Of a DNA stretch of 64,000 bases, positions 51,865-64,000 are shown in pieces (positions within the stretch are counted from its first letter, which is position 1; each line of letters starts with the position of its first letter). The notes under the pieces are model-generated. The model had not been told where the DNA came from, made no database searches, and worked only from the letters and a program-made list of their open reading frames with translations. The translations under genes were made by a program, and so were the position numbers. This DNA is from Echinococcus granulosus (lineage: Eukaryota; Platyhelminthes; Cestoda; Cyclophyllidea; Taeniidae): positions 977,983-1,041,982 of the forward strand of contig NW_020170389.1 in the NCBI RefSeq assembly GCF_000524195.1. Reading direction: 5' to 3'.

Positions 51865-54800
51865 CTGATAAAAGCAAAAGTCGTGGTAAAAAGTTCTGAA
51901 TGATGTTAGATCAATATGTGTAACCTGACAACAGCAAGTTTTCTTGTTTTCAGTATTACAGTGTTAGGCTAAAATGGTCAGTTCCCAAAAGGACTAATTT
52001 TGGGCTATTTATTATTACAAATTCAAAAAACTGTGGAAACAAACTGTGTAACGCTATTATGTCCCTGAAAATTAGAAATTACAGAGTATCAATTCGCTAC
52101 ATGATTAGATTTCCAAAAAATAGAATGAGTGGCTGCAACCACAGACTTACGCGTCTCACACTTAACCCCCTCAAATCCACTAGGACATCGGCAAACATGT
52201 TGCAATGTCGTTGAGGTCCATTGTTGGCCTTGATCGTTGCCTCCATATTCAGGGTTGCAGATACCTCCATTGAGACATGCCAGCTCTCTGCTTCTGCAGT
52301 CACTTGCGATCACGGAGTCTTTCACAATGGCTGCGTCGTGCTGTCCAATCAATTCCATTTTACTCCGAGGATGAAGAACCTTGAAATTAGGTTTGATTGT
52401 GAGGCTATTTCTGGAACTTGTAGGTGGTTCACATCCGGGTTTTAAACTGCTAGAGCTCCTTAGGGCTTGAGAGAACTCCATCGCTTTGTCGTTGATGTAT
52501 AAGGATTCAATGCAAGCTAAACGAAAACGAACATGCCTCTGGTTTGAGCGCATTTTCAATGCCAATAAAACTAAACATCCTCTACGTTTATAAGTGCTGT
52601 TCGTTACCACCAATGGGAACTATAAAAGCAACAATTACAGTAAGTTATAAGTGGTCAGTAAACGTACCAACGACACCAGACGTGGCCCCAATCACTCCAG
52701 CACGACTGGCAGATTTTAATAGACGTTTTGGTGCACCGCCCAAATAAATGGGAGCTGCTGAAATCAGAGCGCGAGGCTTGAATTTTGAGGGGTTCAATGT
52801 CGACACAATTGATTGAGTTAGGGCGTTTCTACTTCCATCTACATACATCTCTACTCGATAGGTGACAACGACAACGTCGAGTCGATGCAACTTATTGTCA
52901 GCCAACTGGAAAAAATGGGAGAGTGAAGTAGTGAAATTCTTGTCGCCGACCAAATCTTCCAAGTTGTCTCACAAAATACGACGCACCATTGACATAGAGT
53001 AAGCGGTCCCCACTTCCCCGGCATCAATAGCGAAACTTATCTTCACGTGACCCTGATGTAGTTCTGCGATCAGGAATCGGCGGAGCAATAGGGTTTTATT
53101 TATCATCTCGGAGAAGAAGAACAGAATTCCTTGTTGATGGCTGGTAGAGAAAGTAAGACTGATGTTTCCTCGTGGAAGGAAACATCCACGACTGGGTGAC
53201 GGCACTGCAACATGGACGTCTGTTGATGCGATAGTGAGGGAGAACACTTTCTCGCAGAAGGTTCCGCCATAACCTGTTGCGTATTGTAGAGGAAAGAAGA
53301 CTTACCAACTTACTGAGATATTGTTGGCGAGTTATCAATCTGGATTGAGCAGGGTAACAGCGCCAATGTTTAACTATAGACATTAGATTTTGTTTATCCA
53401 CCAACAAAGGTGCTTAGCTGAGTATTTAGCTTTACAACACAACTTTATACATTGCCAGCAAAATATTACCAACTTAAACAATTATTCACGAGTCCTGCCT
53501 GTCTGTATTCATATTACACATCCCAAATACCATATATAATTTGACGAGCTTTCGTGAAAGCCAGCATGTAAGACTCCTGTTTTACTAGGAACAAATTTCT
53601 GGCGGTTGAGCACATGTTGCCAGAAATTCCCAATGTGTTTTTAGTACGATGCATTTCCTCGAAAGCCTTCATGCCTATGACTATCTAGAGCTAAGCTAAT
53701 TAGTTCTAACCAAAATTAACCATAGGACATCTATTAATTTACATTCACAAAACATTTGAGGTTTTGGTAGCGTAGACTCACCAAAAGGACAGAGACAGCG
53801 ATATCCAATCGGCGAGATATCAGGCTGACAGGTCGCCGCATTCAGACAGCGATTGTAGGCACAACCAAATGATGCCGAATTCTGCATAGCAGTTATCTGG
53901 GAAGGCAGCGCAACTTCACAATACCTGCCTGAAGAGAAAAAACAGGTACACTAAATCCGGTAACATGATTTTTGTGTGAAACATTTATGGGAGGTTAAAT
54001 TTGGTACTAGTCGCTTTCCATTAAATGCGTGAGACTAATCCAAAGTTCCTTATTAGGTCAGATTCATCAGTTGTTTTGAATAATTGGTGTCGTTGTTTCT
54101 AAATTTGTCAGAATCAACTCATCGGAATATGCATGGTACTTTAAAGTACTGCAAAGTTTTTTCAAAATTCCTCCAAGCAACAATATCTTACCCGTAAATC
54201 CATGCAGACAGTCACAAGTGTAACCACCAATCTGATCGACGCAAGCGCCACCATTCTGGCACTTATTGTACTCGCAGTCATCCAAATTCTTCGAGCAGTC
54301 GTTCCCGCCCCAACCGTCAGGACATACGCACCTTTGGAGAGTTAAGTGCTCATGAAAGGACAACGTACTTAAAGCCCGTAGGTTTTTGTATCACACAGAC
54401 CCCATCGTTTTGGCAAGGGTTTTCATCAACACAGTACTGAAACTCGTTTTCACAATGCTCGCCTAAGGAAATGGGAAAAAACTGGTTCAAGATAAGGCTC
54501 ATTCTGCATATAGTTGGGGAAATACATACGTTTACGACAATATCAATGCATAGCTGTGGAAATGTGTTTTTATCACCTGCATGCTCTCTCAGCTGGCTAG
54601 CTAATTTACTTAAGAAAAGAAACTCCCAACGTCAATACTATTTGCAAAGCGCGCAACGCATTAGATTCCTCATGAGGACAACATATTATTTTTTAAATTT
54701 GAGATCTATGTGCTCACAATAACAACCAAATTTATTAAAGCACTCTTAATCAACCGCTTTAAATCGTTCTGTAATTGCATTCTAACTGCTCGAGATCTCT

Positions 54801-57800
54801 AACCACATTTAGAATGTAAAGGCAGCTTCTTGATTGTGCCATGTAACGGTGGACACTGATGACCTCTAGTGAATGCGTGATTCGTCACCTCGAAATCCGG
54901 GAGCGCATTCGCAAATGTAATTGTTGACGCCGTCAATGCAAACACCACCATTTTCGCATGTAACATTTTTGCAGTCGTCAACGTTTAATTCACAATCCAA
55001 GCCTGTGAACCCTGTTGGACATTTACACCTGCATGGAAAAAGCGAGGAACTTTAGGAAATAATGTTTAACTGTTACCAGCATTTGTTAAAATTTTCGTCT
55101 ACTTAAATGGTATAAATAAACAATTCATCATTGGCGAAAATATTAGTATCGTAAAGGTAGTCTAGGTATTTTACTCGTTATAGCCCATGGTGCTCTTTGG
55201 GTTTATTTTGCCATGATTTGTAAGTAAGATGGATGTCTAGACTTATTCTAAAATCAAGCAGCTATTTCCTATTTATCTACAGGACGTGGTGTCTTTGATG
55301 ATACTCGAGCCACTTTTTGATGCATTTAACTGAGAGTATGTGCAATTGAGCACATAAAATACCTGTAGTGACCAAGATCATCAGTCACATCACAAGTACC
55401 ACCATTTTTACATGGTTTTTTAAAGCAGGCATCTACTTTCTTCTCACACCGATCTCCATAAAACGGCATTTCGCAAGTGCAGTTGAATTCCACACCACTG
55501 ATAGTCCCGCATCCACCTCCATTTAGACAAGGATTGCGGGCGCAGGGACTGCATTTGGTGATAATGTCAGGTGACTCTACTAAGCATAAAAAATCCTTTG
55601 GAGTTGAGTGAAATATTGATTTGAATTTCATCCGCTCGGGACTGGCGCAAATCGAGACACCATTGTCAAGAGACTTGAGTCTGAAGTAGTCGTGCAGCCA
55701 GCGCAAATTGCAGTCACAATGGAGAGGATTTTGACCCAATGCTCTAGAACGCGAGAGCTACTAATTAGAAGGTTCTTAAAGTTAAAATGCAGAGCCAAAA
55801 TCGTAATTGCTCACAAATTATTCATCTGTTCCAATTCCCGGAAAGTTCCGTTCGCCAATATCGAAATGTCATTGTTTTGTAATATTCTAGATGATGAGTG
55901 ATAAAAGTCATTTATTAAAAACGAACCAAGGAGCCACCTTTATTTCAAAAAGAAGTAAACAAACTACTTACCAATTCACTCATCGTTACATTAATTTTAT
56001 TTTTGGGAGTAACCTAGGCTTTTGTGCAATCGGTTTTACGTCTACGAAAAAAAAGCCGAAATAGTGCGAATAACAACGTCTTGATCCACAATGGAGATGG
56101 CTCATGCTGATCCTATTATTCAAAAAGACGGTTTGTTTGTGTGACGAAAATTACAGCTCTACCTCCTTTGTATTTCGTTAAAACATTGAAGAAACTTACA
56201 AAACTTTAAGCTGTTTCAATCCGCTAAAAGCGTCGGGGTGTATGCATCTTAATCCGTTACCGCTCAACACCCTAAAATGTGACGAAAATTTTACATTTCG
56301 TGCATAGCAGCAAGCACCTTCAATCGGCATTTTACGAACAGTGATTTGAGGTTAGACAGATCCTTGAAAGCATCAGGGGTAATTTCGAGAATTTTGTTGT
56401 GGCTGAGAAGCCTAAAATACAAGCACATACTCGTAACCGCAGCAGTTACATGAATGAATTTCAAAGATAAACGCTTACAGCGTCTCAAGACTCTTCAGGT
56501 GTCGAAGACGTTCGGAATCAATCGATTTTATCGCATTGTGCTCCAAGAACCTGCAAAAGCGAAACAAGTTAAGGCGATTTAACCTGTTAAAGTACCGAAA
56601 CATACAAATCCCTCGTTTCGGAGGGTAAGTCCTTCGGAATTTCTTTCAGAGCCCTTCCTGAACAATCAACCCGTTGGTTTTTGCATGCACATGGGTCTGG
56701 ACAGTGCGACTTTGCCCCAACTTCTAAAATATAAAGTCAAGAGTTTCTACTTCAATGCCTTTGAGTAATGGGCGTGAAAGATATTGCGCTTTCCTGAACC
56801 AGATATGAGTTCCTTGACAAAAGAATCAATGTGCAATCACAGCAAACACACAGGTGTGTCATGATCTTCAAGTGAGCAAATCTGTGGCTAGATGAGTCCA
56901 AAACACTCTGTGTTCAATTGTGCATGCACTGAAAGTAGGGGAGTACCTCCATTGGAGCAGAAATCGCTTTCGCAGGATGCCTCTGTCGAGTTCCCATTGG
57001 AATGGTAAAAATCTCCAGCAGAGAGACTCACAAGAGGTGATCCCTTGAGATGGGCAGGACTGGCGCAGGCAGGAACAGAGGGTGAAGCCATCACAAGTGC
57101 CTGATTCAGCTGCATCCAGTCGCCCAACCACGACATTTGCGGACCGCATTTGAATGGATTATCATCAAAACTCCTGCCATAAAATCAAATAATTTTTACG
57201 CTTCATCTCTATTTGTACATATCACATTCATATCATTGTCAAGCTTAGTATCCCTAAGTTTTGCATTTTCTGCAGATCTTGGTTCCTTGTCATTTTGTTT
57301 AGAGGTTCGCATGGAAATAAATGGAATTAAATAGCTGCCTTTTAGGTGTGGCCTTTAATTATGCATTTCGGAATGATTTTTGAGGCAACATGTTTTGATT
57401 GGAAATGCGGTAGTATTAAAAAGCAGTGGAGTTATTTATCGCAACTTTTTGTGAAATCCCTAAAATATAAATATTTCAGGTGGAAGTTTCAAACTATTTA
57501 TCTTGTTTTATGTCAAGCTATTTGAGCAATTGATTCTGAAGAATAATTCACTGACTTATCCAAACTAGCTTAATTGTGCTACAAAGCGGAAATAAGAAGT
57601 GAAGAAACGCAAATCATCCTGCTGTAAGTTGTAAAGCCGGAAGGATGCTTTTTTAATAAAAAACAGAACTGCACGCCACTTACACAAGTTTCAGTGATTC
57701 GATGTCGAATGCCGAACTTCCGATGCATTGGATTCGATTGGAATGGAGTTGCCTAAAGTTGTATTTAATGAAGTGCGATCAGCTTACAATACTTTAAGCC

Positions 57801-60800
57801 TCGGAAGTGCGGCAAATGTCCCATTGTGAAGATATGAAAGTTGGTTGTGGTGAAGGGATCTAGAGGGGTCAATCAGAATGAATTTTACAAACTTACAGGA
57901 CCTCCAATTTCTTCAAGTGCGCAAAACTTTCGTGATTCACCTCCCCTATCGAATTGTGATCCAAATACCTAAACGGTACAGAAATGCGAATTTTATACAG
58001 TGATTATTACGATAGCAAAATACGCTCTCTCAGACTCCTTACAATTCTTTTGTGTTTTCGGGAATTCCAATCGGGACAGAAGTCAGACCAGCATTCGTGC
58101 AAGTGACCTTGAGACTTGGTTCCACGATTTCCGCAACCCTAGGACGCAGGGCTGTGAAGGTGATCACGTCGTCAGCCGATCTTTGCACTCGATTGGGGAA
58201 TCGAGAGCATGTGCAGGCCTTGGGACAATTTTGAGCCATATCCAAGTCCTGTTGCGGGATAGATTGGTGCTGTAAATCCGCGTCTCTTTTGCAGTGACGC
58301 TTCCTCTCTGCGGATACTAAAAAATTATTTATGGTGCTCAAATGCATGCATGATTTGTACCCAAAAATTAAATCGTAAAGTATGGGCATTACCCATAATT
58401 TGAAGTAATGAAGCGAAAACAAATTCTGTTATTTGAAAGCAGGTTTCCCCTGTGTTTCTCGAAATGGGTGTTTAAATATATTCAATGCTTATTCTAGAAG
58501 GCCAAAAGATTTTAACAGAGGAAGGATCCCTCTCGTCTGATCTGGCCGATTATAGTAGGTTTGGCAGCAGATGGGAATCATTTATCACATGTTTGCTACA
58601 CAAAAGTGTATCCAGTTACAACCCCGATAATAAGCACTAGATTCGGGAAGTATTTTTATCAAAACTGGAAACCTAGTGATATTTTTCAAAATGTCTAGCA
58701 TAATGTCTAGCAAAATGCCTAGCATAACCTAGGTTATAATAAATTAAATTGAGGATAACCATTTAGAAGGTATATATGGATTGCACTCAATGTAGTGGTT
58801 CGTCAAAAAATTGTAGCCATTATTTTATTTGATTGGATGCCATTCTAGTATCTAAAGTGGGTGTATGTAGAAGTGGCATCCACGCTACTGTTGTGTCTAG
58901 GCTAAGACGAGGTCATAGACCACGGATTACTCAGCGCGTGAGTGAAAAAAGGGGGGAGTTTGAGCAAATCAGAACAAAACGAATCAGCGTCTGGGTTGCA
59001 GATGCGCGTCTGTGCTTGCTTGTGCGCGCGCACTCGTGACGTGCGGCGTTGACAGCAATGTGCGTGCGTAGGGCGACAGCGTCAATTTGACGGCACGGGG
59101 CCACCCACGACGCCGCAACATCCGCCTGATGACAACTAGCGGGGGGAGGGGGGCCGGCTACACGGCCTCCTGCTTGTGTATGTTTGCTATCCGACAGACG
59201 TCCCAACTTTGTTTACAGTCCCAGTCTTCGTCCCATCTCCTCAATTGTGTCTCACCTCTGCAAACCCACCTCACATATTTCACTTCGATGTGCTCTCGGG
59301 GGAAATAAGCATTTCAAGTTAATTGATTATTTGTGGACATTTTTTAGGGATTACGTTTTTGCCTAACTCATAGCCTTGGCACATTCAGTTGCTCACTCCA
59401 AGCACAAAGTCAAAGCATCATCTAGTTTGGCGATTCTGCCTGAAGTAGATATTTGATTACTCTTGTTCTGGTGCCAAAAGTCTTGAAAAAATAATCTTGT
59501 ATTTCCTGTACAAACCCACCGGAAAGGTATGTGAATGAACCACTCTATAAATGAAAAGTATCGACAAATAACTAACAAGGGATGCGGTTCGAGCTTATTT
59601 TCTGGATTTCGTGCGGTCTTTCTTGAAGTCACCCCCTCTTATTTTAATTCACCAAAGCCGTTATATCTTCCATTTTTGATATGTAATTTCAAGTGGTTTT
59701 GTAAAATACCTGTAAAACAACAAAGAATGTTAACGATGGCTGCAATACTTTGTTTGTTTAACTCTTCCTTTTAGTTTCGTGGTCACTTTGTACTTTCGAT
59801 GGTCGGCATGGCCTCGGGCCCCTCAGTATGACGCCTCTTCTCTACTTCAGGGAAGACTCGAGGCACCGCATTGGTGACAGTAGAAAGCAAACCTGATCCC
59901 AAAGGACAGCTACCTTGACTTCTATTACTGGATGTTGAATCTTAACGTAACGGAAGAAGGTTATATACTGCGGATAGAAGAATATGTGACGACCCCTAAC
60001 AGGTGAAAAATGACGTCTACCCTCGGCGACTACCATGGTTTCATGGTCTGGAGGAAAGCTGTTAACAACTGAAGCGATATTAGCCGGAAAGAGTTTGTTA
60101 CAAAGTTGTCTATAGTAACTGTATAAAAATGTCGGTGAAGCAAACATGCGATACCCCCTCCACGTCCCTACTAGCGGAATAGAACTCAGATGGACATATA
60201 ACTGGGTGACACTGAGGTGAGAATAAGTAGTAAGGAGGAAGAAACGCGACACCTTATTCCCATAGAACTATTTTAAGCCCCATTCGTTATTAAATGACTG
60301 TACTATTAGATCACTGTCCCAACCATTAATGATGGACATGCATGAGGGCCTGCACATTCCCCCTTCCCCCAGTACAGCTCCCAAACAGGACAAAACTCCA
60401 GGTCTAGTGAAATCCTCAAGAGGGGTCAGTGATATTATAGTCAAATGTCATCCCAGCTGCAAACAAATTCAATGACTGAGGCGGTTGGTTCGTCAGTGTT
60501 TTACAGCGCCGACTACGCTGCAATGGTCGACGCGGGAGGTTGACCAAGGGGCGCGCAGAGGACGACACTCAAAGGGAGAGGAGGGCTATATAATCCTTTG
60601 ACTATTTGTTTAACTCATCATTTTGGCTTCGCAGGCACTGGAGGCTCCGCATTTGAACTTCTGCTGGGTGGAGTGTGCTCCGGCCAATGTCAGTAGCCCC
60701 CCAGTTCTTCTGTGCGTCGGCATTAAATATTCCACCCCAGTATTACGCCTTCTGCCTACTTCAAAGAAGACTCAGGGCGCTGTAATGGCATGTAACTATT

Positions 60801-62560
60801 ATTGCCGATAACGCCGAAAGATTGGTTATTTCCACAAAACAATGTTGAGGAGGTACTCCATATGAAGAGTTGAACCGGTCCTTACAAAAAACGTTTATTC
60901 CCCTGCAGAAACGGATGATTTTACATGGATTGGAGTTAAATACTGCTCAAGGTTAAAAACCCTGCAAAATGACATGATCATTGTTTTATAAACGTGTTCC
61001 CAAAATAATTGTCAATGCAATGATTGGAAAGTGGTAATTAAAATTAAAGAAATTTTACGAACCTAACCTCAAAGGCATAAAACTTTCATTGAAATGTATC
61101 GCAAGGAAATGAAATGAAATTAAAAGGCGATTGACGGTTTTATAAAATACTCTTCTGACATTCCCCACGGAGGAAATGCACTTGGTGCATAAAAAACACT
61201 TGTAAAATTAAAGAGGAATCAAATAAATAACTGAGCTCACCACAGGGTTGAAGTTTAATATCCCGCACATATTGCCCTTTTAAGCTGGTGGGCATATGGC
61301 AAGTAGTCCATTGACTTCCCCCTGCTTCGTTTTGTTTGAGGAATTCGGGTAACCAATTCAGAGAGCAATCGCAATTAAGTTTGTTATTAATGAGATATCT
61401 GGAAAGACCAAAATGTAAATAACTGTATTGAAGGAATCCTGTTTTAGATTCACATTGAAATAACATACTCTCAACCGTGTTCTACACTGTTCATTCATTC
61501 TGCTTATCATCATTAGTATTATCATTACCACGGGTGCAAATGATTGTGGTGATATTAGGACACCTGGAATCAAAAGCGTTCAGGACACTTCACCTATGAG
61601 TCAAGCTTGAAACTATCATATCACATCCATAAGAGAGTGAGGCCCCTAGTCGGGGATCCAGACCTACACTAGATTTCTGCAGTTCTTACTGAAATTCCAG
61701 TGATTGGATTTAATCTACGACAGGACCTTTAACCGATAGTATTAACAGACGAATGAATGATATAGATTTAAACTGTTTTGCGTTGCTTAATAGAGCCTTA
61801 TATTTTAAATCGCATTCGGCACATTGCAATAAAGAAAACACTATGATGCCTATGGAGGTACGCTAAAATAAGAGCTATACTGGGAGCCTCAAATGTAATG
61901 TATTATTCAAATAGTTTTATTCTTAGGTTTAAATTATTCTGTTTCACATCGTAGGATAACACTACTGTAAAATGTGCACCATTTGTTGTGGTAGAGAAAA
62001 CTCAGATAACCGAAAAAAACGGTTTGAGGCGAAATTCGGTATTTTGCTTCGTCACCAGCGTCATCAACGGATTTGTGAATATAGAGTGAATTCTACAAAC
62101 CCTCAATTAGGCCTCCTTTAGAATTAACTGATTACAAAGTGAAGCGTTGCTTTTTGGAACTATACTTTTGGTTGGATTTCGTAACAGACCTTAGCTGCGC
62201 TACTAAAATTAAAAATATCCACTAACAGAATATTCTATAGATCTAGACCCTTAGAATAATCTTTAAATAGTATTTTAGCGTAATTTCATTTCCTAAATAC
62301 AACTATTTGGGGGGAAATAAATATCTGACAGCAGAACTTTTAGAACGCTGGGAATATTCATTTACTTACCCAAACTGAAATCCATCGTGGTTATATTCTA
62401 CGCGCAAAGAGTGCAGGCTTGTGGATAATGAAATACCAATGCGTTTTTCGAAACAAAACAACAGTATATATTGAGGACGGAAACTTACAAGTATCTAAGC
62501 TGTTTCAAACTTTTGAAGGCATCCTCTTCGATAGTGTCGATGGCGTTCTCTGATAAGTGA
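51404..62560 (-). CDS. slit: Slit guidance ligand, 3' part of gene (5' end outside the window)
   Basis: A secreted extracellular-matrix protein; Slits bind Robo receptors through an LRR domain and steer axons and migrating cells. Twenty-one exons join in frame, giving the last 1200 aa: 62560-62489, 61398-61241, 58316-58043, 57968-57897, 57859-57788, 57752-57684, 57173-56947, 56723-56606, 56550-56479, 56411-56340, 56271-56200, 55886-55815, 55743-55363, 55028-54889, 54462-54369, 54331-54192, 53928-53782, 53273-52987, 52905-52668, 52516-52151, 51864-51404. Most LRR exons are exactly 72 nt with the same phase, as in Slit genes. The order is three LRR blocks, six EGFs, LamG, one EGF and a cystine knot. 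Vertebrate Slits have four LRR blocks and nine EGFs, so at least the signal peptide and part of the LRR array must lie beyond 64000. Several introns are very short (35-37 nt between LRR exons). Confidence 0.93.
52151..53273 (-). other. Slit laminin-G domain and last EGF
   Basis: Three exons. The LamG domain runs from KVFSLTIASTDVHVAVPSPS through GNISLTFSTSHQQGILFFFS and VVVVTYRVEMYVDGSRN to ACIESLYINDKAM and GCEPP. A linker is followed by one EGF, CRSRELACLNGGIC to CRCPSGFEGVKCET, which leads directly into the cystine-knot exon. Confidence 0.87.
53782..55600 (-). other. Slit EGF repeats 1-6
   Basis: Six EGF modules over five exons, split between exons as is usual: CARNPCLNGGGC, CFKKPCKNGGTC, CKNVTCENGGVC, CVDENPCQNDGVC, CEYNKCQNGGAC and CAYNRCLNAATC. 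Modules 3 and 5 start with VDDC or LDDC, the calcium-binding type. Module 6 has Ala-Ala where the others have Gly-Gly or Asp-Gly. Confidence 0.9.
55600..56723 (-). other. Slit last LRR block (LRRNT, four LRRs, LRRCT)
   Basis: The N-cap HCPDPCACKNQRVDCSGRAL is followed by four 72-nt LRR exons (for example LEHNAIKSIDSERLRHLKSL). The C-cap is NPLHCDCNLRWLHDYFRLK with the normal C-D-C and the later cysteines. The C-cap exon continues into EGF 1. Confidence 0.92.
56947..58316 (-). other. Slit middle LRR block
   Basis: The N-cap has CPKACTCSRF, then a long Arg/Val-rich stretch before VTCTNAGLTSVPIGIP. Three LRRs follow, such as LDHNSIGEVNHESFAHLKKL. The C-cap starts NPFKCGPQMSWLGDWM, with Gly-Pro where the usual C-D-C gives Asp-Cys, so one conserved cysteine is absent. 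Confidence 0.88.
58689..58733. repeat. Short tandem repeat, about 12-nt unit
   Basis: About 3.5 imperfect copies of a unit like ATGTCTAGCATA in a Slit intron, ending in the palindrome CCTAGG. Confidence 0.6.
59745..60790 (+). mobile_element. Short LTR-type (TRIM-like) element in a Slit intron
   Basis: The left part (about 59745-59870) ends TCAGGGAAGACTCGAGGC then ACCGCA. It is followed, one base on, by TGGTGACAG (59872-59880), the place and the TGG start expected of a tRNA primer-binding site. The right part (60586-60790) shares TTTGTTTAACTC, the G-TATTACGCCTTCT-type block and the GAAGACTC block with the left part. Just before it lie GAGGTTGACCAAGGG (60536-60550) and the purine tract AAAGGGAGAGGAGGG (60571-60585). 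The roughly 0.65 kb interior has no gag or pol motif, so it resembles a terminal-repeat retrotransposon in miniature. The terminal repeats have diverged and the left one seems internally deleted. The 5' limit is uncertain. Confidence 0.5.
61241..62560 (-). other. Slit first LRR block visible: last LRR and LRRCT
   Basis: One 72-nt LRR exon (LSENAIDTIEEDAFKSLKQL) splices to a C-cap exon, YLINNKLNCDCSLNWLPEFL, with normal C-D-C. Earlier LRRs of this block lie beyond the window or in sequence I could not read as exons. Confidence 0.88.
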
Positions 62561-64000
62561 CTAAAGATCAGAATAGTTATGAGAACTTTAAGCGCTTGTT
62601 ACTGTACATTTAAAAATGCATTTTCTGAATAGAAATTCCCCATGTTAGGACCGCAATTAACAAGACGACATTAATACATAACAACTGCGATGAAAAGGCT
62701 TTGAAGCCGGAGCTGGAAGGACCACCCACCGTGGCGGGATTCCCGGTCACAGTGACTGGTATTGGCAAATGTTAACCAACATCGGATGCTTTCCTCGACA
62801 CCTAGTTGCGAATGTTACATAGCAATATTAGCAGCCACCAAATCATTTGTCCTTCAAACTCTAGGTTTCCATAAAAACTCGGCAATTAGAAATAATTAGT
62901 TTTAAGGAGATGATTATCAAGAATATTAGACACATCACCGATTTTAAGCAGTGCTTCTTTTCACAAATCTTTAAGTAGCCACAATTTAGAATCAAGTTTT
63001 ACTTTGGTAAATATAAATGCTGCAGTTTGGGTCAGGCTAAGTGTTCTCGGTTAATTAAAATACTTTATTTGACTATCAATAAAGGAAAATCTAACAACGA
63101 AGAACTTTCCACCGCGAAAAGGCTTCAACTCGAATAGCACTGCAAGTGAGTTAAATTTATTACAGTTATCTAGGTAGAAATCCAGCATATAATGGAATTT
63201 TTATTAATCTTCGATATATTTTTTAAGGATTTTGCTCAACTTGAACAACTGATATTTACATGTTTAGAGGGGATTGAATGCCGACCTAGAATTTCTTTGA
63301 GGGTATAATTCGTGAAGCTAATTATTTGCCAACAAATTTTAGTACTTATAATAGCACGGAACAGGAAGTAAAATAATAGTAATGGATGTGCACAACATGC
63401 TAAGGGTACCACAGCCCATCATTTGTACGTTTCTCCACGGATATAATAAAATGGGGACAATATTAAACAACCCAATCATCGACAAAAAACAAAAGTTTGC
63501 AAACTGCACAAGGCTTTTATCCAAGTGAGGCCAAAATGCTTGGATTAAAGGCATAAAATAATTGTGCTCAAACATGCAGCGTCAGAAACATGGTACTCGG
63601 ATACGATATTCAATCTGACAGGAAAGGAACCTTCTGAGAGGGAAGTATCCAGATTAAGATTTGTCGATCTGTGTGACAACCATAAAAAATCCCAGCTCAT
63701 TTAAATTCATTGAACTGATTTGCTGTAAACTATGTAGAAGTTGCTTGCGTAAGATTATGTAAAGACATGAGCAAATTTGTGCAAAAATACACCACAAGCT
63801 TCCATTTTATAAATTGACATTTTAAACCAAATTCGCTTTGGCTTTAGGCGGCCAAGATGATATATAAGTCGTCAGGTATTACAAGAAAAATCATGAACGC
63901 ACAGAATTCTGAGATTCGTGAGACCATCAAAAAACTCCCCATCGATACAGGAAATGTTATTCTTTTGAAGATTTCTAAAATTAAGAAAACTATAGTGCGA
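62561..64000. other. Upstream Slit intron sequence
   Basis: The incoming exon at 62560 starts with the third base of a codon, so this is intron. No further 72-nt LRR exon was seen up to the window edge. The minus-strand ORF at 63339-63575 is hydrophobic but unlike Slit. Confidence 0.5.

Noticed and set aside
59842..60252. 136-aa minus-strand ORF in a Slit intron
   Set aside because: It lies inside the LTR-like element, has no retroelement motif and no splice or start context; probably chance.
62346..62395. Possible extra Slit exon (minus strand) ending at a GTAAGT donor
   Set aside because: The flanking exons already join perfectly (LKQLRYL to YLINNKLNCDC). Inserting this piece would break the LRR-to-cap junction.
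63339..63575. Hydrophobic 78-aa minus-strand ORF
   Set aside because: Not LRR-like and no splice sites fit the Slit phase; probably chance in AT-rich DNA.

Overview
The window looks like nuclear DNA of a flatworm, most likely a parasitic cestode. This is inferred from intron-rich animal genes with GT-AG introns, several of them only 27-37 nt long beside kilobase introns, in AT-rich DNA. No species can be named from the sequence alone. I joined exons by hand. Every junction used keeps the reading frame, and the merged lengths are whole numbers of codons.

Layout from left to right. (1) Two small minus-strand genes lie at 371-1907 and 3690-5270. The first is a coiled-coil protein resembling GPS2, a corepressor-complex subunit (374 aa, 6 exons). 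The second is PYM, the partner of Y14-Mago that disassembles exon junction complexes (211 aa, 4 exons). (2) A 3.2 kb spacer (5271-8519) separates PYM from the next gene, which is divergent from it; the spacer holds old interspersed repeats. (3) A plus-strand L-type voltage-gated calcium channel alpha-1 subunit (Cav1) fills 8520-49715. I resolved 44 coding exons giving 2360 aa. All four domains are present, with an EEEE selectivity filter, an AID for the beta subunit, an EF-hand, an IQ motif and a long tail. (4) Inside one Cav1 intron, on the same strand, sits an intronless 93-codon gene (28389-28670). Its protein has one membrane segment and a cytoplasmic tail like Crumbs/CRB3: a G-S-Y motif after the membrane and a C-terminal P-P-K-E-R-L-F. 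It has its own AATAAA just before the next Cav1 exon. (5) After a 1.7 kb convergent spacer, the minus strand carries the 3' part of Slit (51404-62560, 21 exons, 1200 aa in the window): three LRR blocks, six EGFs, a LamG domain, one EGF and a C-terminal cystine knot. Its 5' exons lie beyond base 64000.

Repeats: a short LTR-type element without a recognisable protein, with a tRNA-primer-like site and a purine tract, lies in a Slit intron (about 59745-60790). Related copies lie upstream of Cav1.

The genes do not form a pathway. Cav1 gives calcium entry in muscle and nerve, Slit is a guidance ligand, the Crumbs-like protein suggests apical polarity, and PYM and the GPS2-like protein act in RNA and transcription control. 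The most unusual features are the nested Crumbs-like gene, a roughly 55-residue basic insertion in the Slit cystine knot, substitutions at the dihydropyridine-binding positions of Cav1, an obligatory 20-nt microexon, and the LTR-like repeat family.
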